Below are positions 48,719 to 57,275 of a stretch of DNA of 64,000 nt, in pieces. This DNA comes from Rhodococcoides corynebacterioides NBRC 14404 (GTDB lineage Bacteria > Actinomycetota > Actinomycetes > Mycobacteriales > Mycobacteriaceae). Within the stretch, counting starts at the first letter, position 1. Every line of letters begins with the position of its first letter. Below the pieces are notes generated by a model. It was not told the DNA's origin. It searched no databases and saw only the letters and a list, made by a program, of their open reading frames with translations. Made by a program: the position numbers and the translations under genes. The stretch spans positions 62,001 through 126,000 of the forward strand of contig NZ_BCWV01000003.1 in assembly GCF_001894765.1 (NCBI RefSeq). The letters are read 5' to 3'.

Positions 48719-50131
48719 TCAGCGCTTGACCGTCCGCAACGGCGCGAGCAGCGTCTCGACGCTGTCCAGCTCGCCGAGGGCGCGGCAGCGCTCCGCGAAC
48801 TGCGTCGCCGTGTCCGCATCGAGCAGTGAGCCCACGTTCGCGGTGAACTTCGCCGTCACCTCGTCGAAGGAGAGCGGACGCTCCGGACCACCGCGTGTCG
48901 TGAGGACCTCCTCGACGACGGTCGAGCCGTCCCGCAGCTCGGCGGTGAGGATCGCGGGGAATTGGTACGGAAAGATGTTGTCGCAGGTGCTGTTCGGGAC
49001 GACATCGACCTTCGCCATGATGGACCGGCGTTCCGGAGAGGTCGCCTTCTCGTCCGAGTAGTCGTCGAACGACGCGCCGAGTCCCCCACCGCCGAGCAGA
49101 CCGACGGCCACCGCGTACGGCCCGGAGAATTGCGCCATGTAGCCCGTCTCGGGGGCGCGCTTGACCTCGATGGGCTCACCGATCGTGCGCAGATTGGCGG
49201 CCGGGACACCGAGCTCGAGGCGCGTGATGTCGTCGGGACCGAGTCCCCGTGCGCGCAGCGCGGCGGCGGCGTCGACGGCCGCATGGGTGAAATGGTTGGC
49301 CGGGTAGGGCTTGACGAACAACGACGGCGCCGCCCAGGTCTCGCCGAGTCCCTCGGTGATCTCCGCGGCCCGCGGGGCGTCGTGCAGCCACGCCTGGAAG
49401 AAGCCGAACCGGCCCTCCAGCACGGTCGGCGGTCCGGTGAGACCGTGGCGAGCGAGGCCCGCCGCGGACACCGCGGCGTGCGCGGCCCAGCCGCAGTGCA
49501 GCCGTTTGACGGTGCCGCCCGTGCGGTTGGCCTCGATGATGCCGGCGGCCATCGACGCGGCGATACCCAGCGTGTCGACGATTCGGTCGGCGTCCGCGCC
49601 CGCGATCACGGCGGCGGCGACTGCGCCGCCCATGGCCCCGCAGATCGACGTCGCGTGCTGGCCGTGCTCGAAGAACACCGAGTTGCGAGTGGCGGGATCG
49701 AACCCGGCCATCCCCAGCCGCACGCACACCTCGAGGCCGAGCGCGATGCCGCGCACCAGGTCTCGGCCGTGCGCGCCGTGCTGCTGTGCCGCGGCCAGCG
49801 CCGCCGGGATCACGCTCGCGCTCGGGTGGAGCACGGAGGGCAGATGGGTGTCGTCGAAATCCAGGGAGTGCGCGAGGACGCCGTTGACGAACGCCGCCAA
49901 CGCCGGCGACAGGTTCTCCGGCACACCGACGGCGGAGGCCACCGGCGTCCCGCCTTCCTCGCGCGCCCAGGCGACCGCCGCGGCGCTCGTATCGAGTTGC
50001 GTGGCGGCGACGGCGATGCCGAGGGTGTCGAGCACCCGGACTCCCACGCTGTCGACGACGTCGGTCGGCAGATCGTCGTACGTCGTGCGGTCGGCGAACC
50101 GGGCGAGGGCGTAGGCAAGAGTGTCGGTCAT
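48719..50131 (-). CDS. MmgE/PrpD-family protein
   Basis: 470 residues. MmgE/PrpD marks are GVRVLDTLGIAVAATQLD, AFVNGVLAHSLDFDDTH, HPSASVIPAALAAAQ and KPYPANHFTHAAVDAA. The family includes 2-methylcitrate dehydratase, cis-aconitate decarboxylase and iminodisuccinate epimerase, so it acts on small polycarboxylates. Downstream of the cyclase gene with a 4-nt overlap, in a two-gene operon headed by an IclR-type site. Confidence 0.88.
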   Translation of the reverse strand: MTDTLAYALARFADRTTYDDLPTDVVDSVGVRVLDTLGIAVAATQLDTSAAAVAWAREEGGTPVASAVGVPENLSPALAAFVNGVLAHSLDFDDTHLPSVLHPSASVIPAALAAAQQHGAHGRDLVRGIALGLEVCVRLGMAGFDPATRNSVFFEHGQHATSICGAMGGAVAAAVIAGADADRIVDTLGIAASMAAGIIEANRTGGTVKRLHCGWAAHAAVSAAGLARHGLTGPPTVLEGRFGFFQAWLHDAPRAAEITEGLGETWAAPSLFVKPYPANHFTHAAVDAAAALRARGLGPDDITRLELGVPAANLRTIGEPIEVKRAPETGYMAQFSGPYAVAVGLLGGGGLGASFDDYSDEKATSPERRSIMAKVDVVPNSTCDNIFPYQFPAILTAELRDGSTVVEEVLTTRGGPERPLSFDEVTAKFTANVGSLLDADTATQFAERCRALGELDSVETLLAPLRTVKR

Positions 50132-50940
50132 GCGGACACCACCGCGAGCGGGCGCACGGGAGAGCCGGTGGCACCGAAGATGTTGAGCGGCACCAGGACG
50201 AACGTGAACTCGTGGACCGCCTCGGCGGCCAACTGCTCGAGGTCGAGGGCCTCGATGATGTAGATCCCGCTCTCGACCAACAGAACGCGGTGGGCCGGGA
50301 GCAGGCCGTGGCCCTTGCCGGGCGCCAGTCGCTCGAACGCGATCGTGTCCGCGCCCGCAGCGTGAATGCGGCGCTCTGCCAACCAGATCGCACCGGCCTC
50401 GCTCACCCCGGGCACGCCCGACGGACCGCCCACGTAGGGCTGGCCCTGCTCGAACAGCTGCGACCACCCACTGCGGATCAGCACGACGTCGCCCGGTTCG
50501 ATGGCGACGCCCTGACGAGCCACCGTCGCGTCCAGGTCGGCGACCGTGATCTCGTACCCGCCGTCGAGCCGTTCCACCCCGAGGGTCGCCGGAACGTCCA
50601 GCAGCACACCGCGACACACCATCGGGGCGATCGTGTGCACGCCGTGCTCGACGTACTTGCCGCCGATGCAGGAATCGGTCGCGTCGGCGTCGCCGTGCAG
50701 CCGCCCGTCCTGGGAGACGTGAGCCAGCGCGTCGATGTGGGTGCCCACGTGCGTTCCGGTGGTGATCATGTCGTTCGCGGCGCTGCCGCCGTCGGCCCGC
50801 ACCATGTCGCCGTGGCGCCGTGGCAGCGTGTGCCAGAACTGCGGGTGGTTCGGCGACTGCGGCATGCCGACGCGCAGTTGGCGTCCGAGATCGACATGCC
50901 GCACCCCCGCCGTGACCGCCTCGAGAAGCCTGTCCGCCAT
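50128..50940 (-). CDS. cyclase-family metal-dependent hydrolase
   Basis: 270 residues. The metal-binding motif HVGTHIDALAHV (HxGTHxDxxxH) is the hallmark of the cyclase/KynB superfamily, which includes kynurenine formamidase, isatin hydrolase and other amide/lactone hydrolases. It follows an IclR-type site by about 20 bp. A second amide hydrolase in the island suggests the substrate holds more than one amide bond, or that two related substrates are used. Confidence 0.88.
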   Translation of the reverse strand: MADRLLEAVTAGVRHVDLGRQLRVGMPQSPNHPQFWHTLPRRHGDMVRADGGSAANDMITTGTHVGTHIDALAHVSQDGRLHGDADATDSCIGGKYVEHGVHTIAPMVCRGVLLDVPATLGVERLDGGYEITVADLDATVARQGVAIEPGDVVLIRSGWSQLFEQGQPYVGGPSGVPGVSEAGAIWLAERRIHAAGADTIAFERLAPGKGHGLLPAHRVLLVESGIYIIEALDLEQLAAEAVHEFTFVLVPLNIFGATGSPVRPLAVVSA

Positions 50941-50958
50941 ACCCGTCTCCTGTGTGTC

Positions 50959-50974
50959 GTTCCGCTGAGCGAAC
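50959..50974. promoter_or_regulatory. IclR-type operator candidate, site 3
   Basis: GTTCCGCTGAGCGAAC, 18 bp upstream of the cyclase gene start. It is the exact reverse complement of site 2, 4 kb away. Confidence 0.65.
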
Positions 50975-51050
50975 CTGTCCCGTTCGAGTCGGACCGGCGC
51001 GCGTCGTGTGGTGACGACGCTAGCAGGCGTGTTGACGCTCTGCGGGTGGG

Positions 51051-51085
51051 TTGACCACCTTCGTCCGGTCGCGTTCACTCCCGTT
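51051..51085 (+). promoter_or_regulatory. possible leaderless promoter of the second MmgE/PrpD gene
   Basis: TTGACC at 51051-51056 and a weak -10-like TTCACT at 51074-51079 with a 17-bp spacer would place the transcript start at or next to ATG 51086. No ribosome-binding site precedes that ATG. Leaderless transcripts are common in this group of bacteria. The -10 is weak, so this is tentative. Confidence 0.3.
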
Positions 51086-52435
51086 ATGCCCGAAGTGCCG
51101 TCGTTTCGCTTAGCGGAACGCACTCGCAATGCCGTCCATACCCTCGTCGTCGACGCCCTGACCGCCGCCGAGGCCCGCGGCCCGTCCCGCATCGAGACCG
51201 TGCTCGTCGACCTTTGGGGAGTCGGCGTCGCCGGCGCCCGCACGCCCGAGGTCGCTGCCCTGATGGCGTCCCGCCGTCGCGACCCGGGGCCGTGGCGCAC
51301 CGTCGGGGGCAAGGCCACCGGATCCGCCGACACCGTTGCTCTGCTCGACGCCGTGGCGTCGTGCTGCCTCGAACTCGACGAGGGGAACAAGCACGCCGCC
51401 GGCCACCCCGCGGCGCACGTCGTGCCCGCCGCCGTCGCCGCCGCGCGTCTCGCGGACGAACCGGTCACGGGTGCCACGTTCCTCACCGCCGTCGTCGCCG
51501 GCTACGAGGTGGCCACCCGGTTCGGCCACGCGCTCGACCGCGACCCGCGCTGGCACACCCACGGCCACTGGGGCGCAACCGGAGCCGCCATGGCCGCCGC
51601 CGTCGTGTGGGGTCTGAGCGCCGACCGCACGGCCGCCGCGGTGGACGCCTCGACCTCCCTCGTCTCGATCGCTCCGTGGGAGGTGGTGCTGCAGGGGCAG
51701 TTCGGCCGAAACCTCTGGATGGGCAACGCTGTTCGTGCCGGTCTCGACGCCGCACGCCTGGCCGAGGCCGGACTGGTGGACAACGTCGGCATCGCGTCGT
51801 CCACGCTCGGTGGGGTGGTGGGGACCCTGCACCCGGAGCGGCTCGCCGTCGAGCCGGGCGTGCTCTCCGTCGACCGCGGCTACGCCAAACGCCACGCCAG
51901 CTGTTCCTACACCCACGCCGCCGTGGACGTGGTGCAGCAACTCCGCCGCACCCACGACCTGTCCGCCGACGACGTCACCGCGGTGCGGGTGCGCATTCAC
52001 GGACTGGCCGAGCCACTGTTCGGGCGCGCTCCGACGAGTCGCCTGCAGGCGATGTTCTCGCTCCCCGTCGTCGTCGCCGCAGCGCTGGTCTCCGACGAGA
52101 TCGGCGTCGACTCCCTCGATCCCGACGGCGCCACGTTCGCGCGCGCGACGGCGGTGGTGGACCGGGTCGAGGTCGAGGTGGCCGACCACCTGACCGCGCT
52201 GCTCCCCGACCGCCGAGCCGTCGAAGTGGACCTGACGATGCGGTCCGGGGAGATGCTGGCCGCCGGCGCACCCAACCCTGTCGGCGACAGCGACCATTTT
52301 CCGCTCGACCGAGACGCCGTCGTCGCCAAGATCGCCGGGTTGGTCGGGGTCGCCGATGCGAGACGGGTCGTCGACGTGGTCGACGGGCTGGCCGGGGCCG
52401 CAAGCGTGGTGGAGGTGCTGCAGGGGCTGCCGTGA
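51086..52435 (+). CDS. second MmgE/PrpD-family protein
   Basis: 449 residues. Marks are VDLWGVGVAGARTPEV, GNKHAAGHPAAHVVPAAVA, HTHGHWGATGAAMAAAV, KRHASCSYTHAAVDVV and NPVGDSDHFPLD. It is clearly distinct from the first family member in this island. ATG 51086 is the only plausible start before the conserved region, but it places an IclR-type site (51104-51119) inside codons 7-12. Divergent from the cyclase gene. Confidence 0.85.
   Translation: MPEVPSFRLAERTRNAVHTLVVDALTAAEARGPSRIETVLVDLWGVGVAGARTPEVAALMASRRRDPGPWRTVGGKATGSADTVALLDAVASCCLELDEGNKHAAGHPAAHVVPAAVAAARLADEPVTGATFLTAVVAGYEVATRFGHALDRDPRWHTHGHWGATGAAMAAAVVWGLSADRTAAAVDASTSLVSIAPWEVVLQGQFGRNLWMGNAVRAGLDAARLAEAGLVDNVGIASSTLGGVVGTLHPERLAVEPGVLSVDRGYAKRHASCSYTHAAVDVVQQLRRTHDLSADDVTAVRVRIHGLAEPLFGRAPTSRLQAMFSLPVVVAAALVSDEIGVDSLDPDGATFARATAVVDRVEVEVADHLTALLPDRRAVEVDLTMRSGEMLAAGAPNPVGDSDHFPLDRDAVVAKIAGLVGVADARRVVDVVDGLAGAASVVEVLQGLP
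51104..51119. promoter_or_regulatory. IclR-type operator candidate, site 4, inside a coding start
   Basis: TTTCGCTTAGCGGAAC; its complement is GTTCCGCTAAGCGAAA, matching the shared core GTTCCGCTnAGCG. It lies within the first codons of the second MmgE/PrpD gene, where a bound repressor would block elongation just after the start. Confidence 0.55.
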
Positions 52436-52613
52436 CACTCCCTGCGGTGAGCAGGGTGTGCGGCTCGGCAGGCTCTGCGGCGGACACCCGTCTGCACCCG
52501 CACCGAGACGCGCGTTCTGCTCGGGGCCGCGTGCCGACCCATGCGGTCCGTAACGTTCGCCCCGTTTCGCACGACGTGTGCTGTGACCTGTCACGTCCGT
52601 AGTCGGAGATTCG

Positions 52614-53195
52614 ATGCCCAGCTCGTACCCGCCCCCGTTCCAGCCGCCCGTCGTCGCCACGACGAAGAAGAAGAGCCGGAAGGGTCGCATCGGCATCGCC
52701 GCCGGCATTCTCGTCGGCCTGTCCGCGGTCGGGATGGCCATGGGCGGTGAGACCGAGCCCGTGGCCGCGAGCACCGAAACACCCATCACGACGACGGTTG
52801 CGCCGACCACCGCCGCACCGACCACCACCCGCACCACGACTGCGCCGACCACCACTCGGGCCACCACGACGGCGCCGACCACCACCACCGTCGCGCCCAC
52901 CACCGAGACCGTGACCGTCTACGCCCCGCCGCCGACCGTGCAGACGCCGTACGTGGATCCGGACGTCGACCGCGCCTACGTTCCCGCGCCGGTTCCCGCC
53001 CCGGTGCCGTTCGTGGCGCCTGCTCCTGCGCCCGCTCCCTACGTCGCGCCCGCCCCGGCTGCGGCGGAGGAGTCGGCCTACTACAAGAACTGCTCGGCGG
53101 CCCGAGCCGCGGGCGCCGCGCCCGTGTACGCCGGTGATCCCGGATACGGCTCCCACCTGGACCGCGACGGGGACGGGGTGGGCTGCGAGAGCTGA
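52614..53195 (+). CDS. membrane-anchored excalibur-domain protein
   Basis: 193 residues. Short basic start with KKKSRKGR, one membrane span (about residues 25-45), a Thr/Pro-rich linker of TTTAPTTT-type repeats (about 55-95), a Pro/Ala-rich stretch, and a C-terminal excalibur domain (YYKNCSAARAAGAAPVY, then DRDGDGVGCE) that probably binds calcium. The linker suggests it spans the cell wall. GGAG lies 6 nt before ATG 52614. Function unknown. Confidence 0.8.
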   Translation: MPSSYPPPFQPPVVATTKKKSRKGRIGIAAGILVGLSAVGMAMGGETEPVAASTETPITTTVAPTTAAPTTTRTTTAPTTTRATTTAPTTTTVAPTTETVTVYAPPPTVQTPYVDPDVDRAYVPAPVPAPVPFVAPAPAPAPYVAPAPAAAEESAYYKNCSAARAAGAAPVYAGDPGYGSHLDRDGDGVGCES

Positions 53196-53215
53196 CCCCC
53201 CAGCTGCGGCGCGGG

Positions 53216-54328
53216 TCAGCGGACGGACTGCAACACCGCGACGGCGGGCTTGGCGAAGCCGTTGTTGCGGTAGACCCCGAAGTAGTTCTCCTTGTCGGGA
53301 TCCACCGTGGTGAGGGCCGCGCGGTCGGTGGTCTCGTAGAAGAAGATCGGACCGGCCCAGGTGTAGGACAGGCGCAGGTCGACCGCTTGGCGATAGGCGG
53401 TGGCCTGGGCCTGCTCGGTGAGGCTGGGGTCGCCCGCGGTGGCGGCGCCGGCCTCGGTCATCACGATCAGCTTTCCGGCGTCACCGTTCTCGGTCATGAT
53501 CGTGCGCGCGCTCTTCTGATAGATCGTGCCGTCGGGGTTCCGGAAGTCGATGCTCATCTGCGACCAGGCGTTCCAGTCCGCGACATCGTTGGGCAGAGCA
53601 GGTGCGGTGTACGGGTGCCAGCCGACGGCGTCGAACGACCCACCCGCCCCGAGGTCGTACATCTGATCGAGGTAGGTGAGGGGTGCGACCGCGTGCCCCT
53701 CCGGCGACTGCCCGGTGGTCCCCCACGGCGACAGTCCCGCCGCGACGACGGTGATGGGGTACGGCGTCGCCGCCTTCATGGCCGGATACGCCGCACGCAG
53801 GAGATCGACGTACCCCTGGACGTTGGGCTTTCCGGTGAGGGGATCCGCCCAGAACATCCAGAGGTTGGGCTCGTTCCAGACCTCGTAGGCCCGGATTCCC
53901 TGCGGCGAGTAGCGGGCGACGGTGGTGGCGGCGAACCGCGCGTAGGCGGCGGGGTCGGTCGGCGGAGTGCTGCCGTTCGTCGTGGTGCGAGCCCAGGGTG
54001 GCGTCTTCTGGATCAGCAGCAGGATCTTCAGTCCGCGGGCGCGCGCCGCAGCGACGGCGCCGTCGGGCCCGGCCCAGTTGTACGACGTCGGGCCGCCGTC
54101 CTGCACCCACCACCAGTCGATCTCGATCCGCACCCAGGCGGCGCCGGTGCCGGCGATGCGGGCGGCCTGGGCTCGCTGCACCGTCGACGACGCGCGGAAA
54201 TCGATGCCGTTGAGCCCGATTCCCTGCCTGCCGACGTAGGAACTGGCGGCGGATGCGGGCGTGACCGTGAGCGTCATGAGCATCACCGCCAGCAGAAGAA
54301 GAATTCGTGTGACGACCGCACGGACCAT
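53216..54328 (-). CDS. secreted glycoside hydrolase, TIM-barrel type
   Basis: 370 residues. Signal peptide ending near TPASAA. The body looks like a clan GH-A enzyme (GH5/GH39-like): WVRIEIDWWWVQ, the acid/base Glu in YEVWNEPNLWMFW, and a candidate nucleophile Glu in IVMTEAGAA. The exact family and substrate are not resolved; actinomycete relatives are annotated as cellulase-family proteins. ATG 54328 has GGGAG upstream. Monocistronic, convergent with the excalibur gene. Confidence 0.82.
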   Translation of the reverse strand: MVRAVVTRILLLLAVMLMTLTVTPASAASSYVGRQGIGLNGIDFRASSTVQRAQAARIAGTGAAWVRIEIDWWWVQDGGPTSYNWAGPDGAVAAARARGLKILLLIQKTPPWARTTTNGSTPPTDPAAYARFAATTVARYSPQGIRAYEVWNEPNLWMFWADPLTGKPNVQGYVDLLRAAYPAMKAATPYPITVVAAGLSPWGTTGQSPEGHAVAPLTYLDQMYDLGAGGSFDAVGWHPYTAPALPNDVADWNAWSQMSIDFRNPDGTIYQKSARTIMTENGDAGKLIVMTEAGAATAGDPSLTEQAQATAYRQAVDLRLSYTWAGPIFFYETTDRAALTTVDPDKENYFGVYRNNGFAKPAVAVLQSVR

Positions 54329-54433
54329 GGTGACTCCCACCCGACGCGCGGGTGCGGGTGCACCCGACCATATGGAGTCACATCTGTAGCATAGGTCACA
54401 TCAGTCACAGCAGTACCAACCGAACGGTACTGG

Positions 54434-54871
54434 CTACTTCGTGATCCTCGGAGCAAGCGCTGCCCACTCCCGCAGCGTCAGGAACGACGGGTTGGACTGC
54501 TGCGGCGACCGCAGCACCTCCAGGCCGGCCAGGTCCGCCGATGCGCGGCACTCGTCCGCGGTGACCGGGTGAGGCACAGCGGCGATGCGCGTGGGGACGT
54601 GCAGGCGACGGTCGGCGGGATCGATACCGACCGTCGGCGCTCCCGTCACCTCACCCACGCCCCACACCCCGCGCCCAGGACCGGCACCCCCACCGGCCGA
54701 CACCCAGAGGACGATCGGATCGCCGTACGCCATCAGGGCCGTCCGATAGTTCGGCGCGACGCACCAATCCCCGCCGAGGTCCCCCGTCGCGATCATCGAG
54801 ACGACGTCCGTCAGCCGCGGGTTCACCGTGATCAGCCAGGCGCCCAGATCCGCACGCGATACCGCAGCCAT
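54434..54871 (-). CDS. small protein, possibly EVE/PUA-like
   Basis: 145 residues. The opening (WLITVNP, then a hydrophobic DPIVLWVSAG and GVWGVGEVTG) resembles EVE or other PUA-like domains that bind modified nucleobases, but the match is weak. C-terminal LTLREWAAL is also seen in restriction-associated EVE proteins. Unlinked to obvious partners. Confidence 0.5.
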   Translation of the reverse strand: MAAVSRADLGAWLITVNPRLTDVVSMIATGDLGGDWCVAPNYRTALMAYGDPIVLWVSAGGGAGPGRGVWGVGEVTGAPTVGIDPADRRLHVPTRIAAVPHPVTADECRASADLAGLEVLRSPQQSNPSFLTLREWAALAPRITK

Positions 54872-54966
54872 CGGCGCGCCCTCCGTTCCATGATGTGAGA
54901 TCGACGTAACATTTCACTCGATCTTGGGTATAAGTCAGCGTCCGAACCCCGCACGGAAGACTCGAC

Positions 54967-55476
54967 ATGCCTGCTCACCGCCGCCCGACCAGCATCCGTC
55001 GACGCGTTCTGTGGGCCGCTGTCGCCGTCACGGCGGTAGCGCTCCCCGCGGCCGTCCTTCCGACGCTCGTCGACACTCAGTCTGCCGTGGCCGCGAGCGA
55101 CGTCGCGCCCGCGCCGGCCGGTCGGCCCGCCCTGTTCGAGCCGTTCACCGCGCCCACCGCCCCCTCGGCGGCCACGCTGTCGGCGGTCGACGTCGCTGCA
55201 CCCGCGTCGGCGGCGTCCGGATCGGATCCGGGCACCACCCTGACGCAGGTCCTGACCTCGGCCGGCTACCCAGCCGACCCCGACACCCTCGGATTCATCG
55301 ACCGCACGGCCACCGACATCTGCCGAGACCTCGCCGTCGGTCGGGCCGGCATCGACGTGCTCGAGGACGTGTCCGGACGCACCGCGCCCCTCGGCTGGAG
55401 CGACGCGCAGTCCGACGGCCTGGTCTACATCGGTGTGGCGGCCGAATGCTCGGCCTACTCGCACCTGCTGCCCTGA
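54967..55476 (+). CDS. secreted small protein, DUF732-like
   Basis: 169 residues with a signal peptide or N-terminal anchor (RRRVLWAAVAVTAVALPAAV), an Ala/Pro-rich stretch, and a C-terminal helical domain: FIDRTATDICRDL and YIGVAAECSAYSHLLP, with two cysteines that probably pair. This fits DUF732-type secreted proteins of mycolata. Convergent with the zinc-ribbon gene. Confidence 0.65.
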   Translation: MPAHRRPTSIRRRVLWAAVAVTAVALPAAVLPTLVDTQSAVAASDVAPAPAGRPALFEPFTAPTAPSAATLSAVDVAAPASAASGSDPGTTLTQVLTSAGYPADPDTLGFIDRTATDICRDLAVGRAGIDVLEDVSGRTAPLGWSDAQSDGLVYIGVAAECSAYSHLLP

Positions 55477-55480
55477 CAGC

Positions 55481-55720
55481 TCACCCGAGGGCCTGCACCG
55501 CACCGTCCCAGCCCGGCGGGGCGGGCGACGTCGACTGCCAGCGCGCACCCTCCGCGAGCCATCGCCGTCGCCACTCGTTCTCGGAGATGCCCCGATCGTC
55601 GTCGGTGACACCGAATTCGAAGCCACACGACGGGCACATCTCGTACGACGGACCCGCGTCCGTTCGAGGCGGCTCCGCGAGTTCGGGGTAGCGACAGACC
55701 GGGCAGACGAACGCGCTCAT
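55481..55720 (-). CDS. small zinc-ribbon (CPxC) protein, candidate immunity protein
   Basis: 79 residues with two CPxC pairs, CPVCRYPEL near the start and MCPSCGFEFG near residue 28, which should bind one zinc. This resembles the cysteine-rich CPCC group. ATG 55720 overlaps the toxin stop by 4 nt, the usual place for an immunity gene in a polymorphic-toxin operon. The immunity role is inference from position. Confidence 0.6.
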   Translation of the reverse strand: MSAFVCPVCRYPELAEPPRTDAGPSYEMCPSCGFEFGVTDDDRGISENEWRRRWLAEGARWQSTSPAPPGWDGAVQALG

Positions 55721-56982
55721 CGAGGAACTCCTGGTTGACGGTCCCAGTAGGCGGCACCGGACCCCGGTCGGAAGAAGGTCTTGGTGATGCCGTCGGGAGT
55801 GTAGGCGGCGAAGGTGTTCGTCGCCGGGTCGTACATGCGCAGGGTGCCGTCGGGCCCGATCTTCACCAGGCGCGACGGGTCGTCACGGAACCGGGCGGCG
55901 AGCTCGGCGTAGTCCCGAGCCGACCGTGCACCGACGTCGGCGCCGTGCCGCGCGAAGTGATCGTCCAGCGCGCGCGACGACGACCATCCCGGCGCCGCGG
56001 GCCGCGTCTGCCCCGGAACGACGTCGTCCCACCGCACCGGGACGCGGGTGGTCACCTCCTCCACGTCGTCGACGACGCGATCGAGGGTGGCCATCGCCGT
56101 CTCGTTGCGACGCATCCGCGCGAAGGCCCCGAGCGCGGCCACCACCGCGCGGACCCGCGACGCGGTGCGGGCGAACCGGCCGGCCGCCACCGCCGCACCC
56201 GCGGCTGCGGACAGCCCGGCCGAGACGAACGCCAACCCGATCCCGACGGCGACGGCCGCCGCCTCCTCGATCGCGAACTGCTCGATCAGGTCGCGGATCT
56301 GCGCCCGCGTGTCCGCGAGCCGGTCCGCGAAATCGCGACACAGGGCCGCGAGACCCGAGCACGCCCCGGCCGCCGCCTCGACCGCATTGAGAACACGACG
56401 CACGTCGTCCTGCATGGCGTCGATCTCGGGACTCGTCGACACGCGCAGCCCGTCGGCGACACCCAGCAGACGGCTCCGGACGTCGAGCAACTCGCGGCCG
56501 ACCACGATCCAGGCCTCGGACGCCGCCCGCAACCGATCGGTGTCGCCGTTCGGACACGGCACACCCACCGCGTCGGCGATCTCGATCGCGCCCTGCAGAC
56601 CGGGTCCCGAGTCCCCCACGGCGCTGGGCAGCAGCACGTCCTCGAGCGTGGTCGGCGTCCCGGCCGACAGGTCCGGCGGCGGCGCGGACGCCGCGATCGA
56701 GTCCGCCGTCGCGTGATTGACGGCGGACTGCTCGATCAGCACACCCAGGGACGACAGCGCCGACACCACGGTGCGCAGCGCACCCGACACCGCGGCGACG
56801 TCCTCGTCGTACGCCGTGCCCCACCGCCGACCGGCCTCGTCGCTGCCGGCCATTCCACCCCAGTCCGCCGCGCGGCGCTGCTGCGCGCGCACCGCGGTCG
56901 CCACCGTGTCCGCCTCGCCGTACATCGCGCGGGCGGCCGCGGTCAACGCGTCGGGTGCGAGATCGACGACGATCGGCGCCAT
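55717..56982 (-). CDS. type VII-secreted polymorphic toxin
   Basis: 421 residues. N-terminal WXG-like helical region (WGGMAGSDEAGRRW near 41-54), a long helical middle, a hydrophobic glycine/alanine segment (about 241-268) and a C-terminal domain at about 338-421 that begins DDHFARHGADVG and includes MYDPATNTFAAY and TKTFFRPGSGAAYW. The C-terminal pattern resembles small nuclease toxins of the BECR group, but the family was not pinned down. Order in the operon (two WXG100 genes, toxin, CPxC gene) fits an LXG/WXG-type effector. Start ATG 56982 overlaps the WXG stop by 1 nt. Confidence 0.75.
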   Translation of the reverse strand: MAPIVVDLAPDALTAAARAMYGEADTVATAVRAQQRRAADWGGMAGSDEAGRRWGTAYDEDVAAVSGALRTVVSALSSLGVLIEQSAVNHATADSIAASAPPPDLSAGTPTTLEDVLLPSAVGDSGPGLQGAIEIADAVGVPCPNGDTDRLRAASEAWIVVGRELLDVRSRLLGVADGLRVSTSPEIDAMQDDVRRVLNAVEAAAGACSGLAALCRDFADRLADTRAQIRDLIEQFAIEEAAAVAVGIGLAFVSAGLSAAAGAAVAAGRFARTASRVRAVVAALGAFARMRRNETAMATLDRVVDDVEEVTTRVPVRWDDVVPGQTRPAAPGWSSSRALDDHFARHGADVGARSARDYAELAARFRDDPSRLVKIGPDGTLRMYDPATNTFAAYTPDGITKTFFRPGSGAAYWDRQPGVPR

Positions 56983-57275
56983 CAGCGGGGCCCGAACATG
57001 CGCACGTTCGCCGCGACCGCAGCGGAATAGGCGGCATGGGCGGAGTGCGCCGCCTCGGCCATCGCGGCGAGACCGTCGGCCATCTCCCGCGCCCCGGCCG
57101 CGGCCGCGTCGTGTGACCGACGGTGCGCGGCCGCTGCCTCGCCGGTCCACACCACCTCGAGGTCGGCCACGCGCGCGTCGAGGTCGGCGCGGTGCCGATC
57201 CGTCGTGACCGCCACGGCCCGCAGCCGCGTGACGACCTCCAGGAGTGGATCGAGCTCCACCCGGAACGCGGTCAT
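56982..57275 (-). CDS. WXG100-family protein
   Basis: 97 residues, helix-WTG-helix with W43-T-G45, the standard size for an EsxA-like protein. Likely forms a four-helix dimer with the neighbouring WXG100 protein and serves as secretion partner for the toxin. Overlaps the upstream WXG gene by 4 nt. Confidence 0.82.
   Translation of the reverse strand: MTAFRVELDPLLEVVTRLRAVAVTTDRHRADLDARVADLEVVWTGEAAAAHRRSHDAAAAGAREMADGLAAMAEAAHSAHAAYSAAVAANVRMFGPR

Noticed and set aside
52780..52920. Thr-codon repeat tract as a microsatellite-type mobile or regulatory repeat
   Set aside because: It encodes a Thr/Pro-rich linker within the excalibur protein; imperfect ACC/ACG codon repeats are expected for such linkers.
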